This document shows, piece after piece, positions 1 to 10,775 of a DNA stretch of 64,000 nt (within the stretch, counting starts at the first letter, position 1; each line of letters starts with the position of its first letter). This DNA is from Flectonema sp. DT1601. Its lineage: Eukaryota; Euglenozoa; Diplonemea; Diplonemida; Diplonemidae. Location of the stretch: positions 317,501-381,500 of the forward strand of contig OZ025863.1 of assembly GCA_964019425.1 (NCBI GenBank), written 5' to 3'. Under the pieces are notes generated by a model. The model made no database searches. It saw only the letters and a list, made by a program, of their open reading frames with translations, and was not told the origin of the DNA. Position numbers and translations under genes: made by a program.

Positions 1-87
1 TCTTGGATATAAACTTTTTCACTATTTTTAGTGATACGTAATGTGCTTTTTTTTTTTTTTAAAATTTTTTTTTTTTTTTTTATACCT

Positions 88-185
88 ACAAACCCATTGT
101 TCGGTAGAAAGAGAATTGTGGCAGCGTAAACTTACCTATTCCTTTATTAGGATTTTGTACCTGGTTGCGCGCAAAACAAAAAAAT
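88..185 (+). repeat. Short dispersed repeat, family B, copy 1
   Basis: About 98 bp, starting ACAAACCCATTGTTCGG and ending in a GCGC/AAAACAAAAAA stretch. It is nearly identical to 9730-9831 inside PP1 intron 2. A T-run precedes both copies. An internal CCT...AGG hairpin is visible. The layout (GAATTGTGGCAGC core, hairpin, then GGTTGCGC plus A-rich tail) parallels families A and C. Confidence 0.8.
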
Positions 186-635
186 TCCAGCTTTTGCTGA
201 TACTTTTGATGTATCTATCCTATTTTTCACTTTTTCTTATATTCAGGTCAAAAAACAGGACTTAAAATAAATTAATTTTAAATACTCTGATTTGAATAGG
301 AGACGACATCTGTAGTACTTATCTGAGAGAAGCAACAGTCACTTTGTAGGTAACTGAGTTGAGCTTGTTTTCGGAATTAATGCAAAATTGAAATACTGGA
401 AAAAAAAAAAAAAAAAAAGTGATGAAAATAATATCATTTCGCTACAAAGAAAAAGTGAGAATAGGCGGGAAAATAGCGTCCCCAAGACACACTACCGTAA
501 GGTAAACACAGTGTCAACTAAGGAGAAATAAGAGTGCCAAGTAATTCTACATTAGCGTTCCGGATTTTATTTAAAATCTCACTGAGGCGGTCCCCTCTCG
601 ACAAATTGGAAATTGAGGGATGAAGTGATCATTTT

Positions 636-694
636 GATTAACCCTCAGGGCGGGGGCACTATACTCGTAGTTTCCCGCCCCCTCGGGGTTAATT
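636..694. other. GC-rich inverted repeat (hairpin)
   Basis: The left arm runs TTAACCCTCAGGGCGGGGG and the right arm CCCGCCCCCTCGGGGTTAA around a loop of about 19 nt. The arms pair with a few mismatches. It stands out against the AT-rich surroundings. No gene abuts it, so a transcriptional role cannot be assigned. Confidence 0.6.
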
Positions 695-868
695 AAGACA
701 CGCTTAATCCAGTTCTATTCGACCTTTTTTTTCTCCCCCTTCTTTTTTCTTGCTCTTATTCAGCTGTTGCTGATTACATAGCAGACTGATGTCAGTTTAT
801 AGGTGACTGTGAATACTTTGTGTTCAATAATTAATGATCCTTTTATGTTTCTTCACCTGAATCCTGAC

Positions 869-901
<33 letters not shown>

Positions 902-1603
902 TCACCCTATTCTTTTTTTAAGTATGGGATGCTTAACCTGATGAAGTACAAATCCTAATAAAAATTGGGTCTAATTACGTTGCTGTTGTCCTCGTAGCTC
1001 TGATGCGATGCGCAGTATGCGGTGTATTTGATTTCCTTATCGATCAAACGTATCTACGTGGTCCCTGAATTACAAAAGGGGACGAGTAGTATAAGATTAA
1101 GGCTCCTGAAACTGCATATTCTATTACCCTTTTGATGTTAGGAAACTGCAGAAATGAATACTTTTCTTTTACTAATCTCTGCTTTTCTTATTCTCACTTT
1201 TCTGTTCTAAAATTAATGATACTAACTGAATTGGCTGAGAAGGGCAAACGCGATGAGTAGGACAGGCCTGACACCGCAGTGTCCCCCTTACTTTCTTCGC
1301 TGAAGAGGGCTGGGTAAGGGGAATGGTCCGAAGTAGGATTGTTTTTAATCTTAGCAACTTGTTTGTTGTCCAACGAATTTTTGCCTTTTTTTTTAAAACT
1401 TTTTGATTGACTGATAACAATTAATACTAACTGAATTACCCAGATGTTCGACGACATTTTTTTTTTCCCCCTTTTTTTTTTCTTCTTTTGATTAACAACT
1501 TTAAAATATCTCTCAGTAGAAGTACTTTTTGATGTTAGTTTTGTTTTTTTAATGCCCTTTAAAAAAAAGTTGTTACTGTCACTCCCCTCCGATCCACACC
1601 TTT

Positions 1604-1704
1604 AGTCAACTGTATCTCAGAACTAATGTTAAATTATCGTTATGTTGTTTATGATACAATACATTTGTATTTTACGTACAAACTCGAACAGTTAACCCCC
1701 CCCG
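1604..1704 (+). repeat. C-tract-ended repeat (family D), partial
   Basis: Contains CTGTATCTCAG, then AACTAATGTTAAATTATC, GATACAATACA and a terminal C-run. The same series occurs at 1981-2062, 48827-48905 and 63771-63846. This copy lacks the upstream half seen at 1854-1970. Confidence 0.75.
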
Positions 1705-1715
1705 ATCCACACATT

Positions 1716-1762
1716 TGTTGTAGAAAACTGCTCCACTAGTAGTGAGCTACGAACTAGTAACA
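1716..1762 (+). repeat. Family H repeat, partial copy
   Basis: A short relative of the 2075-2170 and 2348-2443 repeats that keeps the hairpin-forming CTAGTAGTGAGCTACGAACTAG-like core (pairing arms CTAGT/ACTAG). Confidence 0.5.
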
Positions 1763-1853
1763 GTAAATAATATGTTTTTTTTTTATTATGAACATGAAAC
1801 TTAAAGTAACTACATTCCAGTCCTGCAAACTGGAATGACTCAGTCTCAACATT

Positions 1854-2062
1854 TGACTGACTTACTTCTACACCATAACTGATGATGAGAGAATAGAGGT
1901 AAGAGGTATATGGATTACTCTCGAAACCTAAATAGTTACTTTAAAAGGCTAAGTTGCGCATCACCCTTCACTGTATTTAAAACTAATGTTAAATTATCTT
2001 TATGTTTTTATGATACAACACAGTTGTAATTTTTACAAAATCGAACATAACATCCCCCCCGA
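1854..2062 (+). repeat. C-tract-ended repeat, longest copy (G+D)
   Basis: About 205 bp. The first half begins TGACTTACTTCTACACCATA and carries GATGATGAGAG...CTCTCGAAAC, which can fold. The second half is family D and ends in a C-run. The same two halves in the same order lie at 48699-48905, directly upstream of a start codon. No coding capacity. Confidence 0.8.
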
Positions 2063-2074
2063 TCCCCCCCCCCT

Positions 2075-2170
2075 ATTTTGGTTTTCTAACTGAATTCTGG
2101 ATAACGCTACCGTAATTTATTTAAGGTGAGTGCTCCGCTAGTAGTGTGCTACGAACTAGCAATTTTTGCT
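2075..2170 (+). repeat. Family H repeat, copy 1
   Basis: About 95 bp, starting TTTTGGTTTTCTAACTGAAT and ending in a hairpin GCTAGT...ACTAGC. It repeats almost exactly at 2348-2443. Both copies follow a C-tract. Confidence 0.85.
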
Positions 2171-2347
2171 GTTTTGGGATGCTCAACCTGTAGTGCGTGG
2201 TCCCCGGGTCAATTTGACTTGACAGCATTTCTTTCTCTGGTAGTTTATTTAAAGCATGCGATTTTGTGTGGACAGAATCCAGTTATAATGATTCATGTCT
2301 AATTTGTTGCGTGTTAACCTTGATTTATTTATCCAAGTCCCCCCCAA

Positions 2348-2443
2348 TTTTGGTTTTCTAACTGAATTCTGGATAACGCTACCATAATTTATTTAAGGTG
2401 AGTGCTCCGCTAGTAGTGTGCTACGAACTAGCAATTTTTGCTA
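2348..2443 (+). repeat. Family H repeat, copy 2
   Basis: Near-identical second copy of the 2075-2170 unit, in the same orientation about 273 bp downstream, with only a G/A difference seen in the middle. Confidence 0.85.
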
Positions 2444-2626
2444 ACATATTTTTTTCAAAGAATGTTGATTTTAAGCAAGTAATTTGTAGGTGAAACCTAC
2501 ACTCTGCCGTATTACATTATACCCTGGTTTTGGTTTCCCAGGGCTCACGATTAATTCAAAATTGAATAACTCGATTCCGTACTGCACTGAATGACAACAC
2601 GGAAAAAGAGATGTGTATGCAGCTAA

Positions 2627-2798
2627 GTTAGAAACATTTATTATAATGTAGAGCAAGTACGTCAATTGCAGAGTGTTAGCCTGTATTAACATTTTAGTCA
2701 CTTGTGTCATGAGTTTTTTTTTAATTTTATTATTGAGTTCTGATACAATACAAGAGAGATTTATATTCGTATGAACCTAATCAAACAGTCTTCCCCCC
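2627..2798 (+). repeat. C-tract-ended repeat (family E), copy 1
   Basis: 172 bp, nearly identical to 12171-12343, so one is a recent copy of the other. It ends GATACAATACA...AATCAAACAGTCTT plus a C-run. The ending resembles family D, which suggests a shared 3' end. Confidence 0.9.
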
Positions 2799-3034
2799 TA
2801 TTTTTTAATTTTAATCACTTTTCCAAATGCAGTAAAATACATAAGTTTGTACGCCACGACTAATTATGTTGCTACACTGAGGGTCATTTTAACGCAAAGA
2901 ACTAATTGCGAAAAAAAAAAAAAGTACAAACAAGCCTTTTTTTTGTCATAACCCCATCTGTCCCTAATGCGTTTTTTTTATTTATTTTGTTTCATTTTAT
3001 TTATGTTTGTTCGTTTGTTTGTTTTTTTCCTTTC

Positions 3035-3066
3035 CCCCTATTTCGAAGACATGTTTAGCGAGCGAC
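3035..3066 (+). repeat. Family C repeat, stub
   Basis: Only the leading part (CCCCCTATTTCGAAGACATG, then TTTAGCGAGCG) of the 3151-3300 repeat is present. Confidence 0.6.
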
Positions 3067-3150
3067 ATATTTTTCAGTCTAGTACTTTGATATTAATTTT
3101 GTTTTTTAGTACATAAAAGTTGTTGCTGTTTTTACATTGTCAAAGTTTCA

Positions 3151-3300
3151 CCCCCTATTTCGAAGACGTGTTTTACGAGCGAAAGATAATTATGGCGGCG
3201 TCGCGTTAACTCTTTTTACTTTATAGGGTTGTTTTCGGTTTCGCACGAACAAAAAAAAACAAAGTGTGAGAATTATTTAATGAGGTGCCGATTCTTTTTT
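3151..3300 (+). repeat. Family C repeat, copy 1 of a tandem pair
   Basis: About 150 bp. Contains CGAAGACGTG, a CCTTTACTTTATAGG-type hairpin region, GGTTTCGCACGAACAAAAA and the end GAGGTGCCGATTCTTTT. It is directly followed by a second copy. Confidence 0.85.
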
Positions 3301-3445
3301 CATCTCAAAGACATGTTTTACGAGCGAAAAAGAATTGTGGCAACAGAACGTTAGCACCCTTTACTTTATAGGGTTGTTTTCGGTTTCGCACGAACAAAAA
3401 AAAAAACAAAGTGTGAGAATTATTTAATGAGGTGCCGATTCTTTT
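3301..3445 (+). repeat. Family C repeat, copy 2 of a tandem pair
   Basis: Near-identical to 3151-3300 and in tandem with it. The core GAAAAAGAATTGTGGCAAC matches the family A core GAAAAAGAATGTTGGCAGC, and both families share GGTTTCG followed by an ACAAAAAA stretch. Confidence 0.85.
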
Positions 3446-3468
3446 ATTTGAATGATTTCAATAAAATT

Positions 3469-3602
3469 GATAAAAGTAAACGGAAGTTTTACGTGTGCTG
3501 TCAACATTTATGTTTTGTTTTTACAATAATTGTTCGAATGCAAAAAAAAAAAAAAAAAGGAAATTCAGTTGATGGTATTCAAAATCACATTGTCAGCAAC
3601 TG

Positions 3603-3640
<38 letters not shown>

Positions 3641-3712
3641 ATTTGAACAATTATTGTAAAAACAAAACATAAATGTTGACAGCACACGTAAAACTTCCGT
3701 TTGCTTTATCAG
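3469..3712. repeat. Long foldback: two family A copies, tail to tail
   Basis: A roughly 72-bp arm (3469-3541) ending in an A-run is matched, as its reverse complement, by 3639-3712, which follows a 33-base T-run. I count only a few mismatches. The inner part pairs too (AAATTCAGTTG with CAACTGAATTT). Transcribed through, it would give a double-stranded hairpin of about 100 bp. Two A-tailed elements inserted in opposite orientations explain it most simply. Confidence 0.85.
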
Positions 3713-4080
3713 TTTTGAGTCGGTTTACGGATTTCGTGACACAAACAAAACATAAACGAAGTGTTATATTTACTATTTTATGAAAAGTTTAAGATGGAAC
3801 CAGTTCAGTTTCTTTTTTAAAATATTTTTTGGGTTTTGGAATAACAAACTGAAAGCAATTGAAAAGGAGTCAAAGAAAAAAAAAAAAATCGACACCGTTA
3901 CTGAATAAAAATGATGCATCCTCTCCGCATTATCTTTTGGAACTAATAATGGCTTCCAAGAGAAAATGAGGAATTGTTTTTTTTTTTTTAGTCCCCTCAG
4001 TTTCTTAATTTCGTGTGTTATTTTATTTTTTCCCCTCTTGTTTCTAGCGAGGTTAGTGCGGTGGGAAGGGTAGTGGCAAT

Positions 4081-4270
4081 TTTTTTTTTTTTTTTTTTTT
4101 TTTGCATTTAACAAGTATTGTAAGAACGAAAAAGAATGTTGGCAGCACACGTAAACCTCCTTTAGCTTTATCAGTTTAAGTCGGTTCACGGTTTCGTGCA
4201 CAAACAAAAAATCACAGTTGTTATATTATTATTTTCTGTATAGTTGAAGATAAAGCCAATTCTTTTTTTT
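4081..4270 (-). repeat. Family A dispersed element, full copy
   Basis: About 190 bp from a 23-base T-run through GCATTTAACAAGTATTGTAAG to AAAGCCAATTCTTTTTT. It is near-identical to 4709-4884. Read on the minus strand it ends in ...AAATGC followed by poly(A), the shape of a short retroposon. No open frame. Confidence 0.8.
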
Positions 4271-4274
4271 GTTT

Positions 4275-4708
4275 CTAACAATGGTTGTGATTATTTGCGT
4301 TATCAGCCGTCTCTAACACTGTCTGCTCGCGTGGACGGTGGGTTTAGGTAGTCATTTGTTCCAGGTTATTCTACGTCTCTTATCGTCTGTGAGAGTCTCA
4401 CGGTTGCTGGTAGCGATATAACTGTTACTCTGTGAGCTTTTCCTAGCTTTTGGCTTCCTAGGCTTCGTAAATAAATAAATAAATATTTATTACAGGTCCG
4501 GCACAGGTACGACCTAAAACTGACTTGATCTTTTTTGTTTTCATTTCTTGCTGCTTTCGGTAAACCCATAGCACAATTATAATGCTTTGGAGTACTTTTC
4601 CGGGGGGTTTTTTTTTTTCTATTTTCTATTTTCTTTCGTGGTATGTGGGCATATAGCACATATAAGGTAAGATGAAATAAAAAGGATTTATCTATCTATC
4701 TATCTATC
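4275..4708. other. Possible retroposon 3'-end remnants with microsatellite tails
   Basis: The block lies between two family A copies. It includes an AAATAAATAAATAAAT run beside GTCCGGCACAGGTACGACC and ends in AATAAAAAGGATTTATC followed by (TATC)n. Microsatellite tails of this kind are common at non-LTR retroposon 3' ends. No reverse-transcriptase motif is seen, so this is weak. Confidence 0.25.
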
Positions 4709-4884
4709 TTTTTTTTTTTTTTTTGCATTTAACAAGTATTGTAAGAAAAAGAATGTTGGCAACACACGTAAACCTCCTTTAGCTTTATCAGTTTAAGTCG
4801 GTTCACGGTTTCGTGCACAAACAAAAAATCACAGTTGTTATATCATTATTTTCTGTATAGTTGAAGATAAAGCCAATTCTTTTT
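4709..4884 (-). repeat. Family A dispersed element, second full copy
   Basis: Same sequence as 4081-4270 with minor differences (a short deletion after TGTAAG). The T-run at 4709-4724 is next to a (TATC)n tract. Confidence 0.8.
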
Positions 4885-5707
4885 CACCTTTTCTCCCTAC
4901 GCTCCCAGATCATTTCTATTTTATGTTCTTCACTTGTTTGAAACCTGTTAGCCTCTGGGCAAGGTGGGGGGCTGGGGGTCGATCACTTCCACTATAAAAC
5001 TAAATCTTTTCGCGATTGGGTCCTAACTGATGCTACCGACCCCTCGTAGTCATCAGTTCTGTATTTTGATAACTACTTTTCGCTGAGAAGAGGGCTGGGG
5101 TAAGGAGAATGTTTCGAAGAATTTTTTTTTTTTTTTTTTTTTAATTTTAGCCCTTAAACCCCCAACCATTATTTGTTTGTTGTCCTACAGAAATTCATTT
5201 TTTTCATTCAAATATTTCCACTCTTCTTTTTTTTCTCCTGCTTAATCTCTCAGTTGTCAGCAAATCGCAGGACACTATCCACTTGTTTAAGCAGCCAAGA
5301 AAGGACTTATTGAACTAACCCCTTCTGTAATAAAAAAGGTGCGGATACTCACCATTTATTAAGATGTTCCTGATAGATGATGTTGGGTGACGTTAGTATT
5401 TTGATGAGACTGCTCAGAATTTACATCTTCCAGTTCATCATCTACAACGACATCCTTCATTTAATTCGAAGGACATTACCTTTAGTCAAGTATATATCGT
5501 ATAACTTACGTTTTTATTTTCTTAGTTAACTCTGGTGCAATACAGATACTTTAACCCCTCCCTCCGAGTGCTTTATTTTGTTAACTTCTGTCGGACAACT
5601 GTGTTTAGAGTGCCTCGTAGCCTAAGCTATACACTTCAGTAATCTTGGTAAGACTAGGTTACCGATATACACATTCATAGTTCGCTATATCAGCGATGCG
5701 CAATATG

Positions 5708-5743
<36 letters not shown>

Positions 5744-6147
5744 TATGTACCACTGTGAAACAGTGGTGACCCGCCTAACTTCCTATTCTCATTTGTTTTA
5801 CTTGCTCTAGTCAAGTTTTCCTCTCTCTTCCACCGAGTTTTTTTTTTTCTTCTTTTTTTCTTCTTGTTTTTATTGGTACACGGGTTAAGTCTGTAAGTAT
5901 TTACAACATATACTAATTAACCTTCGTACTCATTGTGATTGAAGTGATCTATTAGAGATAATTTTTACAAATTATCCTTTGTCGTTACTTCTTTACATAT
6001 CTGCTGTTGAGATTGTAATTTTTTTTTTTTTAATGTTAATATTTCTCTTTTTTTAAGGGTCATGACACTGATGGTTTGTTGCAGATAGAAAATTTCTGTA
6101 GCTAATCAGCTGATTTATTCAACAGCGTAGCCTTCATCTTACACAAT

Positions 6148-6408
6148 ATGCCACCTGCTCCCACTCATGCAACGTCAGCAGCAGGTCTTAGCAGTAATAC
6201 TTCACTAACGCTTTATGGAAGTGATAACTGTCCTTGGACTAGAAGACAGCGTTCAGAGCTAGTCGGTTCTAAGTACAAGTACGTCAGTTGTGATAAGCAT
6301 GCTGTTGCTTGCAGAAATATGAGAGTGACGACTTACCCAACTTTGTTTAGAGGAAGGACGAGGATTTCTGATGGTTTTGGAACCGCACAGGAGTTGGGAT
6401 TAAAGTAA
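6148..6408 (+). CDS. Small thioredoxin/glutaredoxin-fold protein
   Basis: 86 residues. After a low-complexity N-terminus it reads LTLYGSDNCPWTRRQR, then YVSCD, ACRNMRVTTYPTLF and a final GxxxAQELG. The order beta-strand, CPWT active site, cis-Pro loop (TYPT) is that of the thioredoxin-like domain found alone in small redox proteins and attached to VKOR proteins (compare WCPHCxxQ...CD...YPTW). Here the second active-site Cys is Thr (CPWT), so a monothiol mechanism or loss of disulfide activity is possible. The ATG is the first in frame after an AG acceptor-like site. The exact partner or substrate cannot be read from sequence. Confidence 0.7.
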   Translation: MPPAPTHATSAAGLSSNTSLTLYGSDNCPWTRRQRSELVGSKYKYVSCDKHAVACRNMRVTTYPTLFRGRTRISDGFGTAQELGLK

Positions 6409-6724
6409 TACTGCTATTGTGTTGAACTGGAATGACCAGACTTGAGCTGTTTGTTGCTGTATGCCTTATGAAGACGTTCTGTTATTCAGTTAGCCCCCCG
6501 CTGCTTCTCTTTTGTACTTTTTGAAGTAAACTTCTTGTAGTGATTACACGTATCTTGTGAGACTTGTTTTATAACTGTGTGTTGTATTATTTTTTTATTT
6601 TATTTTTTTTTTTTTAGGAAATGACTTTGTATTCAGCAGTTAGTATCAATCGTGTTGTGTTTTATCGTAATTGAAGAACAATAAATATTTTTTCCTTCTT
6701 TTTTAATCATCAGATACCTTAACA

Positions 6725-8284
6725 ATGGCAACAATCTTTGGGGTATCCATCGGTAATGAAAATATGACTATGTCAGCCTACCAGGGAGGGGAGGCTGTTG
6801 TTATTGTCAACGCCCACGGTAGTCGAAACACTCCGGCCTACGTTGCGTTCAGTGAAGGAGAAGTAGTTGTGGGTGACATTGCAAAGAGTATATCAGTAAA
6901 GAGACCAAAGGAAGTCGTTCACTCCCTGCCTTTCTTGTTGGCCAATGAAAATGATGTCTCCAAAGTAAGACAAAAGAAGCTTGGATTTGACTTGGATGTC
7001 GATGAAGAAACTGGAGATCAAATCACTGGAGTAGTCACCACCGTAATGGGAAGTGAAACATCGGATGTTCACACTATCACTGAGTGCTTTACTGAACTGT
7101 TGAAGGCAGCAAGAACTGAAGTGGAAGCCTACCTTGGTAATTCTGTATCAGAGTGCATTGTTACTTTATCAAACAGCCTTTGCCCTAATGGTAAATCAGT
7201 TGGTCTTATCGCAACTGCTGCAGACAAGGCTGGTCTAACTGTTAAGCGTGTACTCAGCAATCCTACGGCATCTCTTCTTCCAAGTCAATTATCTACTACA
7301 TCAACTATTGTTGTTGTTGACTGTGGTGGGTTGACTTCTGAGTGTACTGTTTTGAAATTCAACGGTTCAAGCAGCACATACTCTGTTGTCAAGACAGCGA
7401 GTATTGATGTTGGTAGCAGAGACTATGATGAAGTTTTATGTAAATTCTTTTCTCAAGAATTTCACAAAAAGACTCGTATCGATCTTATGGATGACAGACG
7501 TGGACGTCGTAAGCTAATCTCATCATCAGAAGTTGCAAAGAAAGCCTTATCGTCAAGACACCAAGCAACAGTTGAAATCGAAGCCTTGTCTGAGGGTGTT
7601 GACTTTAATGGAAAAGTTTCTAAGAGTCGCTTTGACGCGATGGCTTCTGATGTAACTTCAAAAATAACAAACTTAGTAAAAGAATGCATCTCGGATATTG
7701 AGAACATTGTGTCGTTCATGTTAATTGGTGGAGGTGTACAAACAACGCAATTACGTGATAATTTAACCGCTATTTTGAATAGAGTTGGTGCAGCTCCGCT
7801 CAATGTTAGAGAACCTTCTGAGCAAGCATCGTTGGGGTCATCGATTCAGAGTTTTCACTGTCAAGAATCAGGTCTCGGAGTTCCAGTCGGTAGCACCTTT
7901 TGGAAGGGAGCTGGTAAATTTAAATTAAAAGAAAAAGACCAATCATGGGGATGTGAACACGATCCTTCTGGTGTTCAGAGTAAGGTTCAAAGCCTCCAAA
8001 AGTCAGTCGGTCTTATTTCACCTACTGGAGCGTTCAAAGAAGTTATTAGCGCTGGAACTATTTCTCCGGCAACTGGAAAGGTGTCAATTCCTGTCGAGCC
8101 ATCCGAAACAGGAATCGCAATTGAATTCGCTGAAGAAGGCGCAGCACCATTCGCATCTCTGAACCTTAAACCTGTTACGGGAACATCAGTGACCGTATCA
8201 ATCGTAGTTGGTGTTTGCAATATCACTGTCACTGCAAGCGACGGAGCTGGTAACAAGTCATCCGATGTAGTGAAAATCGAGTAG
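6725..8284 (+). CDS. Ssz1/HSPA14-type divergent Hsp70
   Basis: 519 residues, the length of Ssz1 (538) and HSPA14 (509) rather than of canonical Hsp70 (about 640). The N-terminal phosphate loop reads FGVSIGNENMTM instead of GIDLGTTNS. The second lobe has VVVDCGGLTSEC (near residue 197) and LIGGGVQTTQL (near 333), both altered from the ATPase consensus. The C-terminus (ITVTASDGAGNKSSDVVKIE) matches the short beta domain end of HSPA14, and the helical lid and EEVD tail are missing. The family pairs with a J-protein in the ribosome-associated complex that helps nascent-chain folding. The role is assigned by family; ribosome binding is not visible here. Confidence 0.85.
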   Translation: MATIFGVSIGNENMTMSAYQGGEAVVIVNAHGSRNTPAYVAFSEGEVVVGDIAKSISVKRPKEVVHSLPFLLANENDVSKVRQKKLGFDLDVDEETGDQITGVVTTVMGSETSDVHTITECFTELLKAARTEVEAYLGNSVSECIVTLSNSLCPNGKSVGLIATAADKAGLTVKRVLSNPTASLLPSQLSTTSTIVVVDCGGLTSECTVLKFNGSSSTYSVVKTASIDVGSRDYDEVLCKFFSQEFHKKTRIDLMDDRRGRRKLISSSEVAKKALSSRHQATVEIEALSEGVDFNGKVSKSRFDAMASDVTSKITNLVKECISDIENIVSFMLIGGGVQTTQLRDNLTAILNRVGAAPLNVREPSEQASLGSSIQSFHCQESGLGVPVGSTFWKGAGKFKLKEKDQSWGCEHDPSGVQSKVQSLQKSVGLISPTGAFKEVISAGTISPATGKVSIPVEPSETGIAIEFAEEGAAPFASLNLKPVTGTSVTVSIVVGVCNITVTASDGAGNKSSDVVKIE

Positions 8285-9373
8285 TATCAAAGCCCCCTTT
8301 TGTTTTTCTTCTTATTTCTCTTTCTTTTCGTACTCAAATCAATCAGCAGGTGTATACCTTGTGCCTATCACGTATTTTTTTTTCCTTATTTTCTTTTTTT
8401 TGATGCAAATGGTATTGAGAGATAAAACGATGAGATACCTTTGCTTCATTTTGGAATAAGGGCAAACACATTCGGTTTTGTACGATCTATGAATTGGTGG
8501 CAGGGTTGCCTTTTTGTACGTTTTTTTTTTCTATTTTTTTTTCTTGTTTTCGGTTGGTAAACATTCCCACTCTCCCCTCCGTTCTCGAAAATATTTTATT
8601 TTTTTTTGCATTTCTTTTACTTCGTATATCAGTCTGGATCATTTCTCTCCCTTTCTCCTCGCCTCCCTTCTCAACTCTCGAAAAAAAAAAAAAAAAAAAA
8701 AAAAAGGATTGGCCTCCTACCCCCGCATCAAATAATCAGTGTGCCAAGGATCATCTTGGTGCCACCTACACGTGCGTTTGCACAAAAAAGTTCACTGCAA
8801 ACGATGACTTGTTGAATGAGCAGGTGCTTTGCTTGTGGAGCCGGCTTCCTTTTCGTTATCTTGTCGTGTTCGTGTTTTCTTGATATTCTTTCTTATCTTT
8901 TTCATATTTCCCTTTTTTTTTTTTTTTTTTTGACAATTATTTTGTTCTCATTAGGAAAGAGAAAAAAGAGAGAATACACACAAAAACGAATTTTCTTTTT
9001 AACGGAAAAAAATGCTTTCAGAGCAGCAACAGGGCACAAAAAAAAAAAAAAAAAAAAGAAAAAAAAACAAGAAATAAACGAATGAGATCACAGCAGCTCT
9101 GAACCTACATAGCAACAATTCACTCGTTTGACGTCTGTGACAAAAAAAAATACCATTTTTTTTTTTTCCTTATATAGTGAATGGTTTTTTTTTTTGTACA
9201 GGGAAAATCTCTTTACATTAAAACAACGCTAGATGAGCAGAAAAAAAAACGTTCACAAAAAAAAAAAAAAAAAAAAAAAAACTGTTTAGTAATTCCTCTT
9301 TTTTGTGATTGATTTATTTTTTTCCACATTTTTTTTTTTTTTTTTTTTTTTGATATCTCACATTCTCATTTCA
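8285..9373. other. Intergenic A/T-run desert
   Basis: About 1.1 kb with repeated homopolymers (A-runs near 8681-8705, 9037-9056 and 9259-9281; T-runs near 8913-8931 and 9330-9350). No RNA gene or repeat family member is recognised. It contains the 3' untranslated region of the Hsp70-like gene. Confidence 0.6.
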
Positions 9374-9374
9374 G
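9331..9374 (+). promoter_or_regulatory. Candidate splice acceptor upstream of PP1
   Basis: A T-run followed by CTCACATTCTCATTTCAG ends 44 nt before the ATG. It could be a spliced-leader acceptor or the end of a 5'UTR intron. Confidence 0.5.
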
Positions 9375-9418
9375 AACTACAATATAAAGCACTGCTACGA
9401 CAGCAGAGTTTAAAAATA

Positions 9419-10775
<1,357 letters not shown>

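Larger units (their letters stand above)
1..6147. other. Gene-poor repeat island
   Basis: No convincing protein gene is seen on either strand. The open frames here are short and mostly poly-Phe or poly-Lys read from T/A runs. The stretch is a patchwork of dispersed repeats (listed separately), C-tracts, and T-runs near 55-81, 871-900, 3606-3638, 4081-4103, 5120-5142 and 5711-5741. The region is older or more permissive to insertion than the rest of the window, where gaps between genes are usually under 1.5 kb. Confidence 0.7.

Noticed and set aside
1876-1930. CTGATGA...CTCTCGAAAC suggesting a hammerhead ribozyme in the long C-tract-ended repeat
   Set aside because: An extra T separates the core from stem II, and no stem I/III with a cleavage triplet can be drawn. 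The second copy (48716 on) does not improve it.
3773-4207. 144-codon minus-strand open frame
   Set aside because: It overlaps repeat copies and homopolymer runs, and its content is run-derived.
8494-9085. Lys- and Phe-rich small proteins in intergenic DNA (also near 11456-11764, 14143-14415, 15377-15788 and 59222-59749)
   Set aside because: They are translations of A/T homopolymers, present on both strands, with no conserved content.
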